Shown here: piece by piece, positions 17,648-26,867 of the stretch
Layout of the letters: each line of letters begins with the position of its first letter
How positions within the stretch are numbered: the stretch's first letter is position 1
NCBI RefSeq assembly: GCF_049056525.1
Contig: NZ_JBHUPT010000014.1
Location: 124,001 to 188,000 of the forward strand
Length of the DNA: 64,000 nucleotides
Direction: 5' to 3'
Source of the DNA: Leisingera coralii
GTDB lineage: Bacteria; Pseudomonadota; Alphaproteobacteria; Rhodobacterales; Rhodobacteraceae
Notes under the pieces: model-generated
Databases searched by the model: none
Seen by the model: the letters and a program-made list of their open reading frames with translations, nothing else
What the model was told of the DNA's origin: nothing
Program-made: the position numbers and the translations under genes

Positions 17648-17893
17648 TCAGACCGGCGCAAAATCCGGGGCTGTCACTGCCATCTCCACCACGGCGTCGA
17701 CTTGCCGCGCCGCTCGATTCAGCGCTTCGCGGACACCGGGATCATCGGTAGTGAAAAGGTCCCGGTGCTCATGCATCAGCTGCTGGAACCGAAGTGCCTC
17801 GTCCGGGCTCTCAGATTCGATCAGAAAATGCAGCAGCATGCCCATGCGCTGCATTGGCAAATCATCGGCGCTGACGAAAATCGGTTGCTCCAT
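17648..17893 (-). CDS. Small acidic hypothetical protein
   Basis: An 81-residue, Met- and Asp/Glu-rich, probably helical protein on the same strand as and upstream of the GIY-YIG gene. There is only a weak ribosome-binding site (GAAG about 7 bp upstream). No family recognised. It may belong to the same unit as the GIY-YIG and AAA/M41 genes. Confidence 0.45.
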   Translation of the reverse strand: MEQPIFVSADDLPMQRMGMLLHFLIESESPDEALRFQQLMHEHRDLFTTDDPGVREALNRAARQVDAVVEMAVTAPDFAPV

Positions 17894-18151
17894 TGCACTT
17901 CAGTTCACAGATCGGACGCAAGAACGGGTCGGACAAGTAGCGCCGGGTGCGAACGTTGATCGAATTCCTGAGTTTGTCGTTTCAAAGCGATTCCTCTCGT
18001 GCCGTGCTGAGATGCAGTTCGCTTTCCAACAAAAATTTCGGTTCAAAACCAGTGGGGTAGTTGATCACGTTCGCTCCAGTTCTGTGAAATATCTAAATTT
18101 TAGATAATCTGATTTATAGATCATTGTGCCGCTGAGCAAGGCGAAGCGGCA

Positions 18152-18409
18152 ATGAGCAACACGATTCACAGCAAAGGTCAGGAGGTGCTCTGCCAAGTCT
18201 TGGTCGAAGCAAGAAAGGCGGCTGGCCTTTCGCAGGCGGAACTTGCGAAAAAGCTAAATTGCCAGCAGTCCATGGTTGCGAGAATTGAAAGCGGACAGCG
18301 CAGGATTGATGTCGTTGAATTGATCGTTATCGCGCGTGCGATTGGGGCGGAGCTTCATGATCTTCTGGCCTATGTCGAGGCCGCGGTGCCCATTAGTCAC
18401 CACTTGTGA
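18152..18409 (+). CDS. XRE-family helix-turn-helix regulator
   Basis: An 85-residue Cro/C1-type DNA-binding protein that is almost only the HTH domain: RKAAGLSQAELAKKLNCQQSMVARIESGQRRIDVVEL carries the two recognition helices. It is divergent from the small hypothetical/GIY-YIG/AAA group and is the obvious candidate to control it. AT-richer than the flanking core genome. Confidence 0.85.
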   Translation: MSNTIHSKGQEVLCQVLVEARKAAGLSQAELAKKLNCQQSMVARIESGQRRIDVVELIVIARAIGAELHDLLAYVEAAVPISHHL

Positions 18410-18667
18410 CCGCAGAAAATTCGCATGCTGTGGTAATAGCTGAGCAGCGCTGACGCTCCTTCAGAAACTGACCTCTGTTTTCCAGGTTCCGGGCCGACAA
18501 TTTGTAAAAGACCGCTCAGGCACTTTTCGCTGTTACCCTAGTGAGCACTGATAGCTGCTGGTACCTTCTTTTGAGCCACACGCCGAAGGGTATCACCCAA
18601 GACCCCACCCATCATCGACAGAATCTCGCCGCAGCGGGCAACCTGCATCTCAACGTAACTTGCAGAT

Positions 18668-19828
18668 GTGGTGAAACCCGTGACCAAGATCGACCAGATC
18701 GAGACGATGATCCTCGATATACCGACCATCCGGGGGCACGTGCTGTCCATGGCTACAATGCGGGTCCAAACGGCGGTTCTGGTTAAGATCAAGTTCTCTG
18801 ACGGCTCCGAGGGAATTGGCGAAGGCACCACCATCGGCGGTCTGAGCTATGGCGCCGAAAGCCCCGAAGGCATCCAGTCTGCCATCGACACATATATCTC
18901 ACCCGTGCTGCTGGGCTGCGACGGTGACAACGTGAACGGAGCGATGCAGCGGATCGAAAAATTGGTCAAGGGCAACCGCATCGCCAGGACGGCGGTGGAG
19001 ATCGCGCTTTGGGACGGGCTTGGCAAGCGTCTCGGTGTCCCGGTCTCGCAGCTCTTCGGGGGTGTCGTGCATGATAGGCTCCCGGTTGCCTGGACACTTG
19101 CTTCCGGCAATTCCGAAACGGATATCGCGGAAGCCCAGGAGATGATCGAGACCCGCCGCCACAACATCTTCAAGCTGAAAATCGGCAAACGCTCCGTGCG
19201 GGAAGACGTGGCTCATGTGGCCAGGATCAAGAAAGCCGTTGGCGATGCCGCCAGTATCCGCGTCGATGTGAACACTGCGTGGTCACTGCAGGACGCCCGA
19301 TGGGGCCTGAAGGGTCTTCAGGACGCGGGTTGCGAATTGGTCGAACAGCCTGTTCCGGCCCGGTACCGTCGCGCCTTGGCGGAACTGACCAGCGGCTACG
19401 AGATTGCCGTTATGGCAGACGAGGCCCTGAATGGTCCGGAAGATGCCCTGGCGGTAGCCGAGGCGAATGCTGCGGATGTGTTTGCCGTGAAAGTGGCGCA
19501 GTCCGGAGGGCTGAAGCGGGCGTCTGAGGTGATTGCCATCGCGCAGGCGGCAGGGCGCGGCCTCTATGGCGGCACAATGCTGGAAACCGGGTTGGGGACA
19601 GCAGCCGCGCTCCAGCTCTTTTCCACCATTGAGACCCTACACTGGGGCACTGAATTCTTTGGCCCCTTGCTTCTGACCGACGAGGTTCTGGCTGAACCGA
19701 TCACTTACCGCGACTTTTGCGTTGAAATCCCGAAAGGCAACGGCATCGGCGCAATACTTGACCCCGACAAGGTCGCATTTTTCCGCCGTGAAGGCGGCCG
19801 GAATATGAAAGCCGCCGCCGGGCAATAA
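18668..19828 (+). CDS. catB: Muconate cycloisomerase
   Basis: A 386-residue enolase-superfamily enzyme that lactonises cis,cis-muconate to muconolactone in the catechol branch of the beta-ketoadipate pathway. Markers are the capping domain with ATTIGGL-like TTIGGLSYG (54-62), the KxK pair Lys169/Lys171 in FKLKIG, metal ligands Asp200 (RVDVN), Glu226 (EQP) and the later ADEAL, and a KVAQSGGL segment. The start is uncertain: GTG 18668, 18671 or 18680 are all possible and none has a good ribosome-binding site. It heads the benABCD genes, 70 bp before benA. No catC is present in the window. Confidence 0.9.
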   Translation: MVKPVTKIDQIETMILDIPTIRGHVLSMATMRVQTAVLVKIKFSDGSEGIGEGTTIGGLSYGAESPEGIQSAIDTYISPVLLGCDGDNVNGAMQRIEKLVKGNRIARTAVEIALWDGLGKRLGVPVSQLFGGVVHDRLPVAWTLASGNSETDIAEAQEMIETRRHNIFKLKIGKRSVREDVAHVARIKKAVGDAASIRVDVNTAWSLQDARWGLKGLQDAGCELVEQPVPARYRRALAELTSGYEIAVMADEALNGPEDALAVAEANAADVFAVKVAQSGGLKRASEVIAIAQAAGRGLYGGTMLETGLGTAAALQLFSTIETLHWGTEFFGPLLLTDEVLAEPITYRDFCVEIPKGNGIGAILDPDKVAFFRREGGRNMKAAAGQ

Positions 19829-19898
19829 CCAGCGGCATGACATCAAAGCCAGTCAAAACGCTACCAAAGCGTTGCGGCTGTCAGGAGGAGGACGACTG

Positions 19899-21287
19899 AT
19901 GTTCACACAATCTAATCTCGAGGAATTCGAGGCCCGCCTCGACGGTGCGATCCAAGATGATCCCGAAAACGGCGTCTTCCGCTGCCGTCGGGATATCTTC
20001 ACCGACGAAGAACTGTTTGAGCTTGAAATCAAGCACATCTTTGAAGGCAACTGGATCTACATGGCCCATGAAAGCCAGATCCCAGAGCCGGGCGATTACT
20101 TTACACTTACCATGGGCCGTACACCCGTCGTTATCACCCGCGACAAGGACGGTGAACTGCACGCACTGGTCAATGCATGTTCGCACCGTGGCGCGCAGCT
20201 CTGCCGGTTTAAGCGCCGCAACCAGAAAACGTTCACCTGTCCTTTCCACGGTTGGACCTTCTCGAACACCGGCAAGCTTCTGAAGGTCAAAGACCCCAAA
20301 GGCGCGGGTTACCCCGAGCAGTTCAACAAGGACGGAAGCCACGACCTGACAAAGGTTGCACGGTTCGAAAACTACCGTGGCTTCCTGTTTGGCTCGCTGA
20401 ACGCCGATGTGCAGCCGCTTGAGGACTATCTCGGCGAGGCGCGCAAGATGATCGACGTGATCGTTGACCAGGCTGACGAAGGGCTTGAGGTGCTGCGTGG
20501 GTCCTCGACGTATACCTATGACGGCAACTGGAAGCTGCAGGCCGAAAACGGCGCCGATGGCTATCACGTATCCGCTGTCCACTGGAATTACGTCGCTACC
20601 ACCGCGCACCGTACCGACGATGGCAAGGAAGACAACATCAAGGCGACAGATGCCTCGAAATGGGCCAAGCAGCGCGGTGGTTTCCACGCATATGAGAACG
20701 GCCATATCCTGCTTTGGACAGAGTGGGCGGACCCGACCAACCGCCCGAATTATCCGCGCCTCGAGGAATGGACCGAGAAATACGGGAAGACCAAGGCAGA
20801 GTGGATGGTGGGCGTTCTGCGTAACCTCTGCCTGTACCCGAATGTCTTCCTGATGGATCAATTCAGCTCGCAGATCCGCGTTTTCCGCCCGATCAGTGTC
20901 GATCAGACTGAAGTGACGATCTACTGCATTGCACCCAAGGGCGAGAGCCAAGAGGCCCGCAGCCGCCGTATTCGCCAGTACGAGGATTTCTTCAACGCCT
21001 CCGGTATGGCGACCCCGGACGATACCGAGGAATTCCGGGCCACTCAGCGCGGCTACGCAGGCGCGGCACATGCCAAATGGAATGACTTGACCCGTGGCGC
21101 CACCCAGTGGATCGAGGGCCCTGATGACGATGCCAAGGCCCTCGGGATCAACCCGGTTCTTTCCGGGGCCCGCACCGAAGACGAAGGTCTCTTTGTCATT
21201 CAGCATACCAACTGGTCTGAGCGCATGGGCGAAGCCATCGCCAAGGAACGCGCCACTGCGCCTGATGCACGCACCGCGGCTGAGTGA
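19899..21287 (+). CDS. benA: Benzoate 1,2-dioxygenase, large (alpha) subunit
   Basis: A 462-residue Rieske non-heme iron oxygenase alpha subunit that dihydroxylates benzoate to the cis-diol. Rieske ligands are Cys94/His96 (CSHRGAQLC) and Cys114/His117 (CPFHGW). The mononuclear iron site starts with Asp220-x2-His223-x4-His228 in GADGYHVSAVHW. Length and motifs match BenA rather than the toluate or anthranilate relatives, though a toluate substrate cannot be excluded. The ATG at 19899 lies just after AGGAGGAGG; the longer frame from a TTG is rejected. Confidence 0.94.
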   Translation: MFTQSNLEEFEARLDGAIQDDPENGVFRCRRDIFTDEELFELEIKHIFEGNWIYMAHESQIPEPGDYFTLTMGRTPVVITRDKDGELHALVNACSHRGAQLCRFKRRNQKTFTCPFHGWTFSNTGKLLKVKDPKGAGYPEQFNKDGSHDLTKVARFENYRGFLFGSLNADVQPLEDYLGEARKMIDVIVDQADEGLEVLRGSSTYTYDGNWKLQAENGADGYHVSAVHWNYVATTAHRTDDGKEDNIKATDASKWAKQRGGFHAYENGHILLWTEWADPTNRPNYPRLEEWTEKYGKTKAEWMVGVLRNLCLYPNVFLMDQFSSQIRVFRPISVDQTEVTIYCIAPKGESQEARSRRIRQYEDFFNASGMATPDDTEEFRATQRGYAGAAHAKWNDLTRGATQWIEGPDDDAKALGINPVLSGARTEDEGLFVIQHTNWSERMGEAIAKERATAPDARTAAE

Positions 21288-21299
21288 GGAGGAAAAGAC

Positions 21300-21827
21300 A
21301 TGAGCACTGAAACACTTGAACGCACCAACACCAGCCCGGGGATGAGCTTTGAAGACATCCAGGCCTTCCTCTATGCCGAGGCCCGTGCGCTGGATGACCG
21401 CGACTGGGACACCTGGCTGACATTCTATGACGCGGACTGCGCGTTCTGGATGCCCGCTTGGGATGACTACGACAATCTGACGGAAGATCCGCAGAATGAG
21501 ATGTCGCTGATGTACTATCCCAACAAACAGGGCATTGAGGACCGCGTGTTCCGTATCAAGACTGACCGGTCTTCTGCAACATCGCTGCCTGAACCGCGTA
21601 CCAACCATTACCTTTCGGGGATTGAAGTGCTGAGCCGGGAGGGCACGCAATTCAAGGTGCGCTTCAATTGGCAAACGCTGAGCTATCGCTACGGCAAAAC
21701 CGACCAGCACTGGGGCACGTCGTTCTACACGATCGACAGCAGCGGCCCAAATCCGCTTATCACCGACAAGAAGGTGGTCCTTAAGAACGATCACATTCAC
21801 CACGTGATCGACGTCTACCACATCTGA
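21300..21827 (+). CDS. benB: Benzoate 1,2-dioxygenase, small (beta) subunit
   Basis: A 175-residue cone-fold beta subunit of the ring-hydroxylating dioxygenase, with the typical FLYAEARALDDRDWDTWLTFY start and HVIDVYHI end. It follows benA by 12 bp, with an AGGAGG site in the gap. It has no catalytic residues; it shapes the alpha3beta3 assembly. Confidence 0.93.
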   Translation: MSTETLERTNTSPGMSFEDIQAFLYAEARALDDRDWDTWLTFYDADCAFWMPAWDDYDNLTEDPQNEMSLMYYPNKQGIEDRVFRIKTDRSSATSLPEPRTNHYLSGIEVLSREGTQFKVRFNWQTLSYRYGKTDQHWGTSFYTIDSSGPNPLITDKKVVLKNDHIHHVIDVYHI

Positions 21828-21900
21828 TCCCGGGAATTTCGGGAACTTAAAGAGCTCCGCGCATCCACGTCAGGGTGCGCGGCCAAGGGAGGAGCATGCC

Positions 21901-22923
21901 ATGACGACCTATAACGTTGCCCTGAATTTCGAAGATGGCGTCACCCGCGTCATCCAGTGCGATGACGACGAGAAGGTGACCGATGCGGCCTTCCGTCAAA
22001 AGATCAACCTGCCGATGGATTGCCGGGATGGCGTCTGCGGCACCTGCAAGTGCTTCGTCGAAAAGGGCGAATACGAGCTGGAATTCTATATGGACGAGTC
22101 CATGAGCGACGAAGAGGCGGAACAGGGCTTTGCGCTGACCTGCCAGATGACGCCGGAAAGTGATTGCGTGGTGCGCGTCCCGGTGCCCTCCGCTGCCTGC
22201 AAGACCGCACCGGAGGCTGTCGAAGGCGAGGTGCTGGGCGTCGACACCCTATCGGAGACCTCATTCGGGCTGCGAGTGAAACTGGCCAAACCGGTCAGCT
22301 TTCTACCCGGCCAGTATGTGAACGTCACCGTTCCGGGGACCGGAAAGCACCGCTCTTATTCCTTCTCCTCCGCACCCGGTGCCGATGAGGCCACGTTCCT
22401 GATCCGCAATCTGCCCGGGGGCGTGATGAGCAGCTATCTGGGCGAGCGGGCCAAGGCCGGCGACAGCGTCACGCTGACCGGGCCGATGGGTGCGTTTTAT
22501 CTGCGCCCGATCGAGCGCGCCCAGCTATGGCTGGCCGGCGGCACCGGCCTCGCGCCGTTCCTGTCGATGCTGGAGCAGGCGGCGGAGCAGGGGACGGATC
22601 ATCCCATCGTGCTGTACTACGCGGTGACCCGCGCCGCCGATCTGGTGGAACTGGACCGCGTGCAGGAGCTGGCGGGCAAGATCGGAAATGTCACCGTCAT
22701 TACCATTCTGGCTGCGGAGGAAGACGCGCATGAGCGCAAGGGCTTTGTCACCGATCATGTCACCGCCGGGGATCTGAACGGCGGCGACTGCGATGTGTAT
22801 CTCTGCGGCCCGCCGCCGATGGTCGATGCGGTGCGGGGCCACTTCAGCAAGCTAGGGGTCGAGCCTGCGAATTTCTACTTTGAGAAGTTCAACCCGACCG
22901 AAGCAGAGGCGGAAGCTGCATGA
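21901..22923 (+). CDS. benC: Benzoate 1,2-dioxygenase electron-transfer component
   Basis: A 340-residue reductase passing electrons from NADH to the oxygenase. The N-terminal plant-type 2Fe-2S ferredoxin has Cys41, Cys46, Cys49 and Cys81. The FAD-binding domain carries RSYSF, and the NAD domain has GGTGLAPFLSML and ends in YLCGPPPMV. The order ferredoxin-FAD-NAD is that of BenC/XylZ. GGGAGG precedes the ATG at 21901. Confidence 0.95.
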   Translation: MTTYNVALNFEDGVTRVIQCDDDEKVTDAAFRQKINLPMDCRDGVCGTCKCFVEKGEYELEFYMDESMSDEEAEQGFALTCQMTPESDCVVRVPVPSAACKTAPEAVEGEVLGVDTLSETSFGLRVKLAKPVSFLPGQYVNVTVPGTGKHRSYSFSSAPGADEATFLIRNLPGGVMSSYLGERAKAGDSVTLTGPMGAFYLRPIERAQLWLAGGTGLAPFLSMLEQAAEQGTDHPIVLYYAVTRAADLVELDRVQELAGKIGNVTVITILAAEEDAHERKGFVTDHVTAGDLNGGDCDVYLCGPPPMVDAVRGHFSKLGVEPANFYFEKFNPTEAEAEAA

Positions 22924-23699
22924 GCCGCCGGTTTGATGACAAGGTAATGGTTGTCACCGGCGCGGCCCAGGGCATCGGCCGCCGGGTTGCCGAACGGGCC
23001 GCGGCCGAGGGCGCCAGGGTGCTGATCGTGGACCGCTCCCCCGCGCGCGAGGAGGCTGCGGATATGATCCGCAGCGCGGGCGGTGAAGCGCAGGCGGTCG
23101 CGGTTGACCTGGAAACCTGGGAGGGCTGCGCGGAGGCGATGCAGGCCGCGGTGGACCTGTGGGGCCGGATCGACATTCTGGTCAACAATGTCGGCGGCAC
23201 GATCTGGGCCAAGCCCTTTGAGCATTACGAGCCGCATCAGATCGACGCCGAGGTGCGCCGGTCGCTGTTCCCGACGCTGTACTGCTGCCGGGCCGCGATT
23301 GAGCATATGCTGCCGCAAGGCTCGGGCGTGATCGTCAACGTGTCGTCCATCGCCACGCGCGGGTTGAACCGCGTGCCTTACGCGGCGGCCAAGGGCGGTG
23401 TGAATGCGATTACGGCGAGCCTGGCCTGGGAAGTGGCCGAGCGCGGCATCCGTGTGGTTGCCGCCGCCCCCGGCGGCACCGAGGCGCCGCCGCGTATAGT
23501 GCCACGCAATCCCAATGCCGAGGAAGAACAGCGCGAAGACTGGTACAAGACCATCGTCGATCAGACGGTGCAGTCATCGCTGATGAAACGTTATGGAACA
23601 CTCGACGAACAGGCCGGTCCGATCCTGTTCTTGGCGTCGGAGGACGCATCCTACATCACCGGTGTAACGGTGCCGGTGGGGGGCGGTGATCTCGGTTAG
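22920..23699 (+). CDS. benD: 1,6-dihydroxycyclohexa-2,4-diene-1-carboxylate dehydrogenase
   Basis: A 259-residue short-chain dehydrogenase that oxidises and decarboxylates the benzoate cis-diol to catechol. The NAD-binding motif TGAAQGIG is at 13-20, NNVGG follows the fourth strand, and the catalytic Ser/Tyr/Lys set is in VSSIATRG and YAAAKGG. Its ATG overlaps the benC stop by 4 bp. Size and neighbours fit BenD. Confidence 0.94.
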   Translation: MSRRFDDKVMVVTGAAQGIGRRVAERAAAEGARVLIVDRSPAREEAADMIRSAGGEAQAVAVDLETWEGCAEAMQAAVDLWGRIDILVNNVGGTIWAKPFEHYEPHQIDAEVRRSLFPTLYCCRAAIEHMLPQGSGVIVNVSSIATRGLNRVPYAAAKGGVNAITASLAWEVAERGIRVVAAAPGGTEAPPRIVPRNPNAEEEQREDWYKTIVDQTVQSSLMKRYGTLDEQAGPILFLASEDASYITGVTVPVGGGDLG

Positions 23700-23756
23700 C
23701 GCCGAGCTGGACAGGCCCTGAGGAGGGGCCGGAAAAACCAACAGGAGGAAACTACA

Positions 23757-24932
23757 ATGAAACGCGCAATCCTGGCGGCCCTCGGGCTCGCCACCAGCCT
23801 TGCTGTGCCCGCAGCCGCCGAAGAGGACATCAAAGTCGGCTTGCTGCTGCCGTTTTCAGGCGTCTATGCTGCGCTCGGCAATGATATCGAAGCGGGCTTT
23901 ACCGTGGCCCTTGAACAGTTCGGTAGCGAAGCCGGCACGGGTTTCGAAATTGTCCGCGAGGACACCGAAGTGAAGCCGCCCGTAGCGCTTGGCAAGGCCA
24001 AGAAGCTGATCCTGCAAGACAAGGTTGACGTTGTGGCGGGCATCGTCAGCTCAGGTGTTCTGGGCGCCGTGCGCGACATGGTGCATGGCGCCGGTGTGCC
24101 GCTGATCGTGGCCAATGCCGGTAATGATGATGCCACCGGGGCAAGCTGCTCGCCCTATATCACCCGCATGTCATTTTCCAATGGCCAGGTGAACCGCCCG
24201 ATGGGGCAATGGATGTACGATCAGGGCATCCGCAAAGTCTATACGCTGGCCCCGGACTATGCGGCGGGCCGCCAGATGATCGGGGGCTTCGTTGAGACTT
24301 TCACCGCCGCGGGTGGAGAGATCGCCGGGCAGGAATTCACCCCGTTTCAGAAAACCCAGGATTTCGGTCCCTATCTGGCGCAAGCCAAAGCAAGCGGCGC
24401 CGATGCGGTCTATGTGTTCTATGCTGGCGGCGAGGCGATCGCCTTCGTCAAGCAGTATAATAGCTTCGGGCTGAAGGCGGATCTGCCGCTATATGGCTCC
24501 GGCTTCCTGACCTCGCCGCTGTATGTCAACGCCGAAGGTCCGGCCGCCGAGGGTGTGATCACCGCGCTGCATTACGTGCCGACGCTAGACAACGCGGCCA
24601 ATGCCGCCTTTGTTGCGGCATTCCAGGCCAAGACCGGTCGTCTGCCGTCGGAGTTCGCCGTGCAGGGGTATGACGCGGCCCGGGCGCTGGTCGAGGCGGC
24701 CAAAACCGGTGCTCACGACCGGGCATCGCTGGCTGAAGCCCTGCGCCAAGTCAGCTTTGACGGGCCGCGCGGCAAGCTGTCGATCGACCCGGCTACCAAC
24801 AATATCGTCCAGCCGGTCTACGTCTACGAAACCGTGGCTGGTGAAAACGGGCTGACCCAGAAGGTGCTGGCCGAGCTGCCCGCCGAGGCCGACCCAGCCA
24901 ACGGCTGCGAGATGGCCCCCGTCTCCAACTGA
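23757..24932 (+). CDS. ABC transporter substrate-binding protein (Liv/aromatic type)
   Basis: A 391-residue periplasmic binding protein of the branched-chain amino acid/aromatic acid class. The signal peptide is residues 1-21 (MKRAILAALG...AAAEE). The mature start IKVGLLLPFSGVYAALG is typical of LivJ-like folds. It leads a complete LivHMGF transporter and follows benD by 57 bp, with an AGGAGG site. Benzoate or a related aromatic acid is the likely ligand, judging from position only. Confidence 0.9.
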   Translation: MKRAILAALGLATSLAVPAAAEEDIKVGLLLPFSGVYAALGNDIEAGFTVALEQFGSEAGTGFEIVREDTEVKPPVALGKAKKLILQDKVDVVAGIVSSGVLGAVRDMVHGAGVPLIVANAGNDDATGASCSPYITRMSFSNGQVNRPMGQWMYDQGIRKVYTLAPDYAAGRQMIGGFVETFTAAGGEIAGQEFTPFQKTQDFGPYLAQAKASGADAVYVFYAGGEAIAFVKQYNSFGLKADLPLYGSGFLTSPLYVNAEGPAAEGVITALHYVPTLDNAANAAFVAAFQAKTGRLPSEFAVQGYDAARALVEAAKTGAHDRASLAEALRQVSFDGPRGKLSIDPATNNIVQPVYVYETVAGENGLTQKVLAELPAEADPANGCEMAPVSN

Positions 24933-24988
24933 CAATGCTGCCCGGCCGCCCCCGTGTGGCCGGGCCCATATTCCGAGGAGGGCCTCTC

Positions 24989-25858
24989 ATGGCACATGAT
25001 CTTGGTTTCTGGACGCTTCAGGCGCTGAATGCGCTGCAACTGTCCATGCTGCTCTTTCTGCTTTCCATCGGCCTGACGGTCATCTTCGGGCTGATGCACT
25101 TCGTCAATCTTGCTCATGGATCGCTCTATGCGCTGGGGGCATACTTTGCCGCCTCTCTGGCCGCCATCGGTGGATATTGGATGGGGTTCTTTCTTGCGCC
25201 TGTCGCCGTGGCCGGGGTTGGCATTTTGCTTTATTCCGGACTTATCAAACGGATGCGCAAGTCCGGTCCTATGGCCCAGGTGCTCGTGACCTTTGGGCTT
25301 ATCTTTGTGCTGCTCGATCTGACACGGATTTTCTGGGGCGATCTGGCGTTGGCTATCGACGCGCCTGCGCTGCTTTCTGGTCGGCTGACGTTCCTGGGCA
25401 TCGAGTATCCGGCCTACCGGCTGTTCATCATCGTTCTCGGACTTTCCATCTTCGCAGCGCTCGCATTTGTGCTGAGCCGTACGCAAATCGGCGCGATGAT
25501 CCGGGCCGGCGTCGACAACGATGCCATGGCGTCTTGTCTCGGTATCAATGTTGAACGGTTGTTCTTCATCGTTTTCTGCGTCGGATGCGCGCTGGCAGGT
25601 CTTGCGGGGGTCGTCGCGGCGCCGCTCTTGAGCGTTACGCCGGATATGGGTCTACAGATCCTGATCCCGACTTTGATCGTGATTGTCATAGGCGGTCTGG
25701 GCTCGCTTAAAGGCGCAATCGCCGGGTCGCTGATCTATGGTTTCGTTCAGACCTTCGGCGCGGTTTTGGCCCCGCAGCTCGCTTCTATACTCATCTATGC
25801 CCTGTTGGCTGCTGTCCTCGTGATCAAGCCCGTGGGCCTGTTTCCTGCGAAAGGATAA
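24989..25858 (+). CDS. ABC transporter permease, LivH type
   Basis: A 289-residue polytopic membrane permease. Seven to eight hydrophobic segments are visible, with the LivH-like LTVIFGLMHFVNLAHGSLYALGAY block early and IGGLGSLKGAIAGSLIYG near the end. The ATG at 24989 is chosen for GAGGAG about 8 bp upstream; an earlier in-frame start would add 18 unlikely residues. It pairs with the LivM-type permease that starts 4 bp after its stop. Confidence 0.92.
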   Translation: MAHDLGFWTLQALNALQLSMLLFLLSIGLTVIFGLMHFVNLAHGSLYALGAYFAASLAAIGGYWMGFFLAPVAVAGVGILLYSGLIKRMRKSGPMAQVLVTFGLIFVLLDLTRIFWGDLALAIDAPALLSGRLTFLGIEYPAYRLFIIVLGLSIFAALAFVLSRTQIGAMIRAGVDNDAMASCLGINVERLFFIVFCVGCALAGLAGVVAAPLLSVTPDMGLQILIPTLIVIVIGGLGSLKGAIAGSLIYGFVQTFGAVLAPQLASILIYALLAAVLVIKPVGLFPAKG

Positions 25859-25862
25859 GCCG

Positions 25863-26867
25863 ATGTTTCGTCACAATGCTCTTCGCTACATGGTCCTCGT
25901 GCTTTTGGCCGCAGGTGCCCTCTTTCAGGTCTTTACCGCCGAGTACTTCGGGCTGGAAATCCTGACCGAAATCCTGATCCTGGCCATGCTTGTGCTGGCT
26001 CTCGACATCGTTGCGGGCTTTGGGGGCATGGTATCGCTTTGCCACGGCGCGCTGATGGGCGTTGGCGCTTATGCCTACGCCATCTTGTCGGCTAAGGCGG
26101 GCCTCGCGCCGTCCGTGGCCATGGCTGGCGCCATCGCTTTGACCGGTTCCGCCGCCTGGATCATCGGCGCAATCTGTTCACGCAGCCATGGAATCTATTT
26201 CATTATGGCGACGCTCGCCTTCGGCCAAATGGCCTATTCCTACGTGTTCGAAGCCCCAATCTTTGGCGGAGACGATGGGCTGGGTGGTATTTCCCGGTTG
26301 GATCTGAGCTTTATCGGAGTTGATTTGAATGACAGCCGCAGCTTTGCGTTCTTCTGCCTAGCCATCCTTGGCGCGGTCTATGGCGCATCTGTTCTCATTC
26401 TGCGTTCAGGGCTTGGCCGTTCGCTAACGGGTGTCATGCACAACGAACAACGGATGCGCGCGCTTGGATTGACGATCTGGCGGATCAAGGCGGATGTGTT
26501 TGGGTTGTCGGGCATGATTGCCGGCCTCGCCGGCGCTCTTGCTGCGCAGCACATCATGTATATCTCGCCCGGGCTTCTCAGCTGGACTGTGTCCGGCGAG
26601 GCACTGGTTGTCGTAATCCTTGGCGGCTTAGGAACTTTGGTTGGTCCGCTCGTGGGCGCTGCCGCCTTTGTGCTGCTCAAGCATGAACTGAGTTCGCTGA
26701 CGGCACACTGGCATCTTGTTGTCGGCGTAATTCTGATCGCTGTCGTGATGAGCCGCGCAAACGGTATCTTCGGCTGGATCGAAGCCCGCTGGGGTGCCCG
26801 GGTCGAACGCCGCGTGGCTGATGCAACGCGCAAACAGGAGTCCGAGGAGGTGTTGACCGATGCTTGA
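25863..26867 (+). CDS. ABC transporter permease, LivM type
   Basis: A 334-residue polytopic permease with the family block GFGGMVSLCHGALMGVGAYAYA and a conserved cytoplasmic EAA-like loop near GLAGALAAQHIMYISP. It forms the heteromeric channel with the preceding LivH-type protein. The end overlaps the start of the first ATPase gene by 8 bp, indicating a single operon. Confidence 0.92.
   Translation: MFRHNALRYMVLVLLAAGALFQVFTAEYFGLEILTEILILAMLVLALDIVAGFGGMVSLCHGALMGVGAYAYAILSAKAGLAPSVAMAGAIALTGSAAWIIGAICSRSHGIYFIMATLAFGQMAYSYVFEAPIFGGDDGLGGISRLDLSFIGVDLNDSRSFAFFCLAILGAVYGASVLILRSGLGRSLTGVMHNEQRMRALGLTIWRIKADVFGLSGMIAGLAGALAAQHIMYISPGLLSWTVSGEALVVVILGGLGTLVGPLVGAAAFVLLKHELSSLTAHWHLVVGVILIAVVMSRANGIFGWIEARWGARVERRVADATRKQESEEVLTDA

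Noticed and set aside
18538..18660. Minus-strand C-terminal fragment that could be a transposase remnant (VARCGEILSMMGGVLGDTLRRVAQKK region)
   Set aside because: I cannot assign it to any transposase family with confidence, and the upstream part is only the antisense of catB.
19881..21821. 646-codon minus-strand frame opposite benA and benB
   Set aside because: It mirrors two conserved dioxygenase subunit genes; no recognisable domain of its own.
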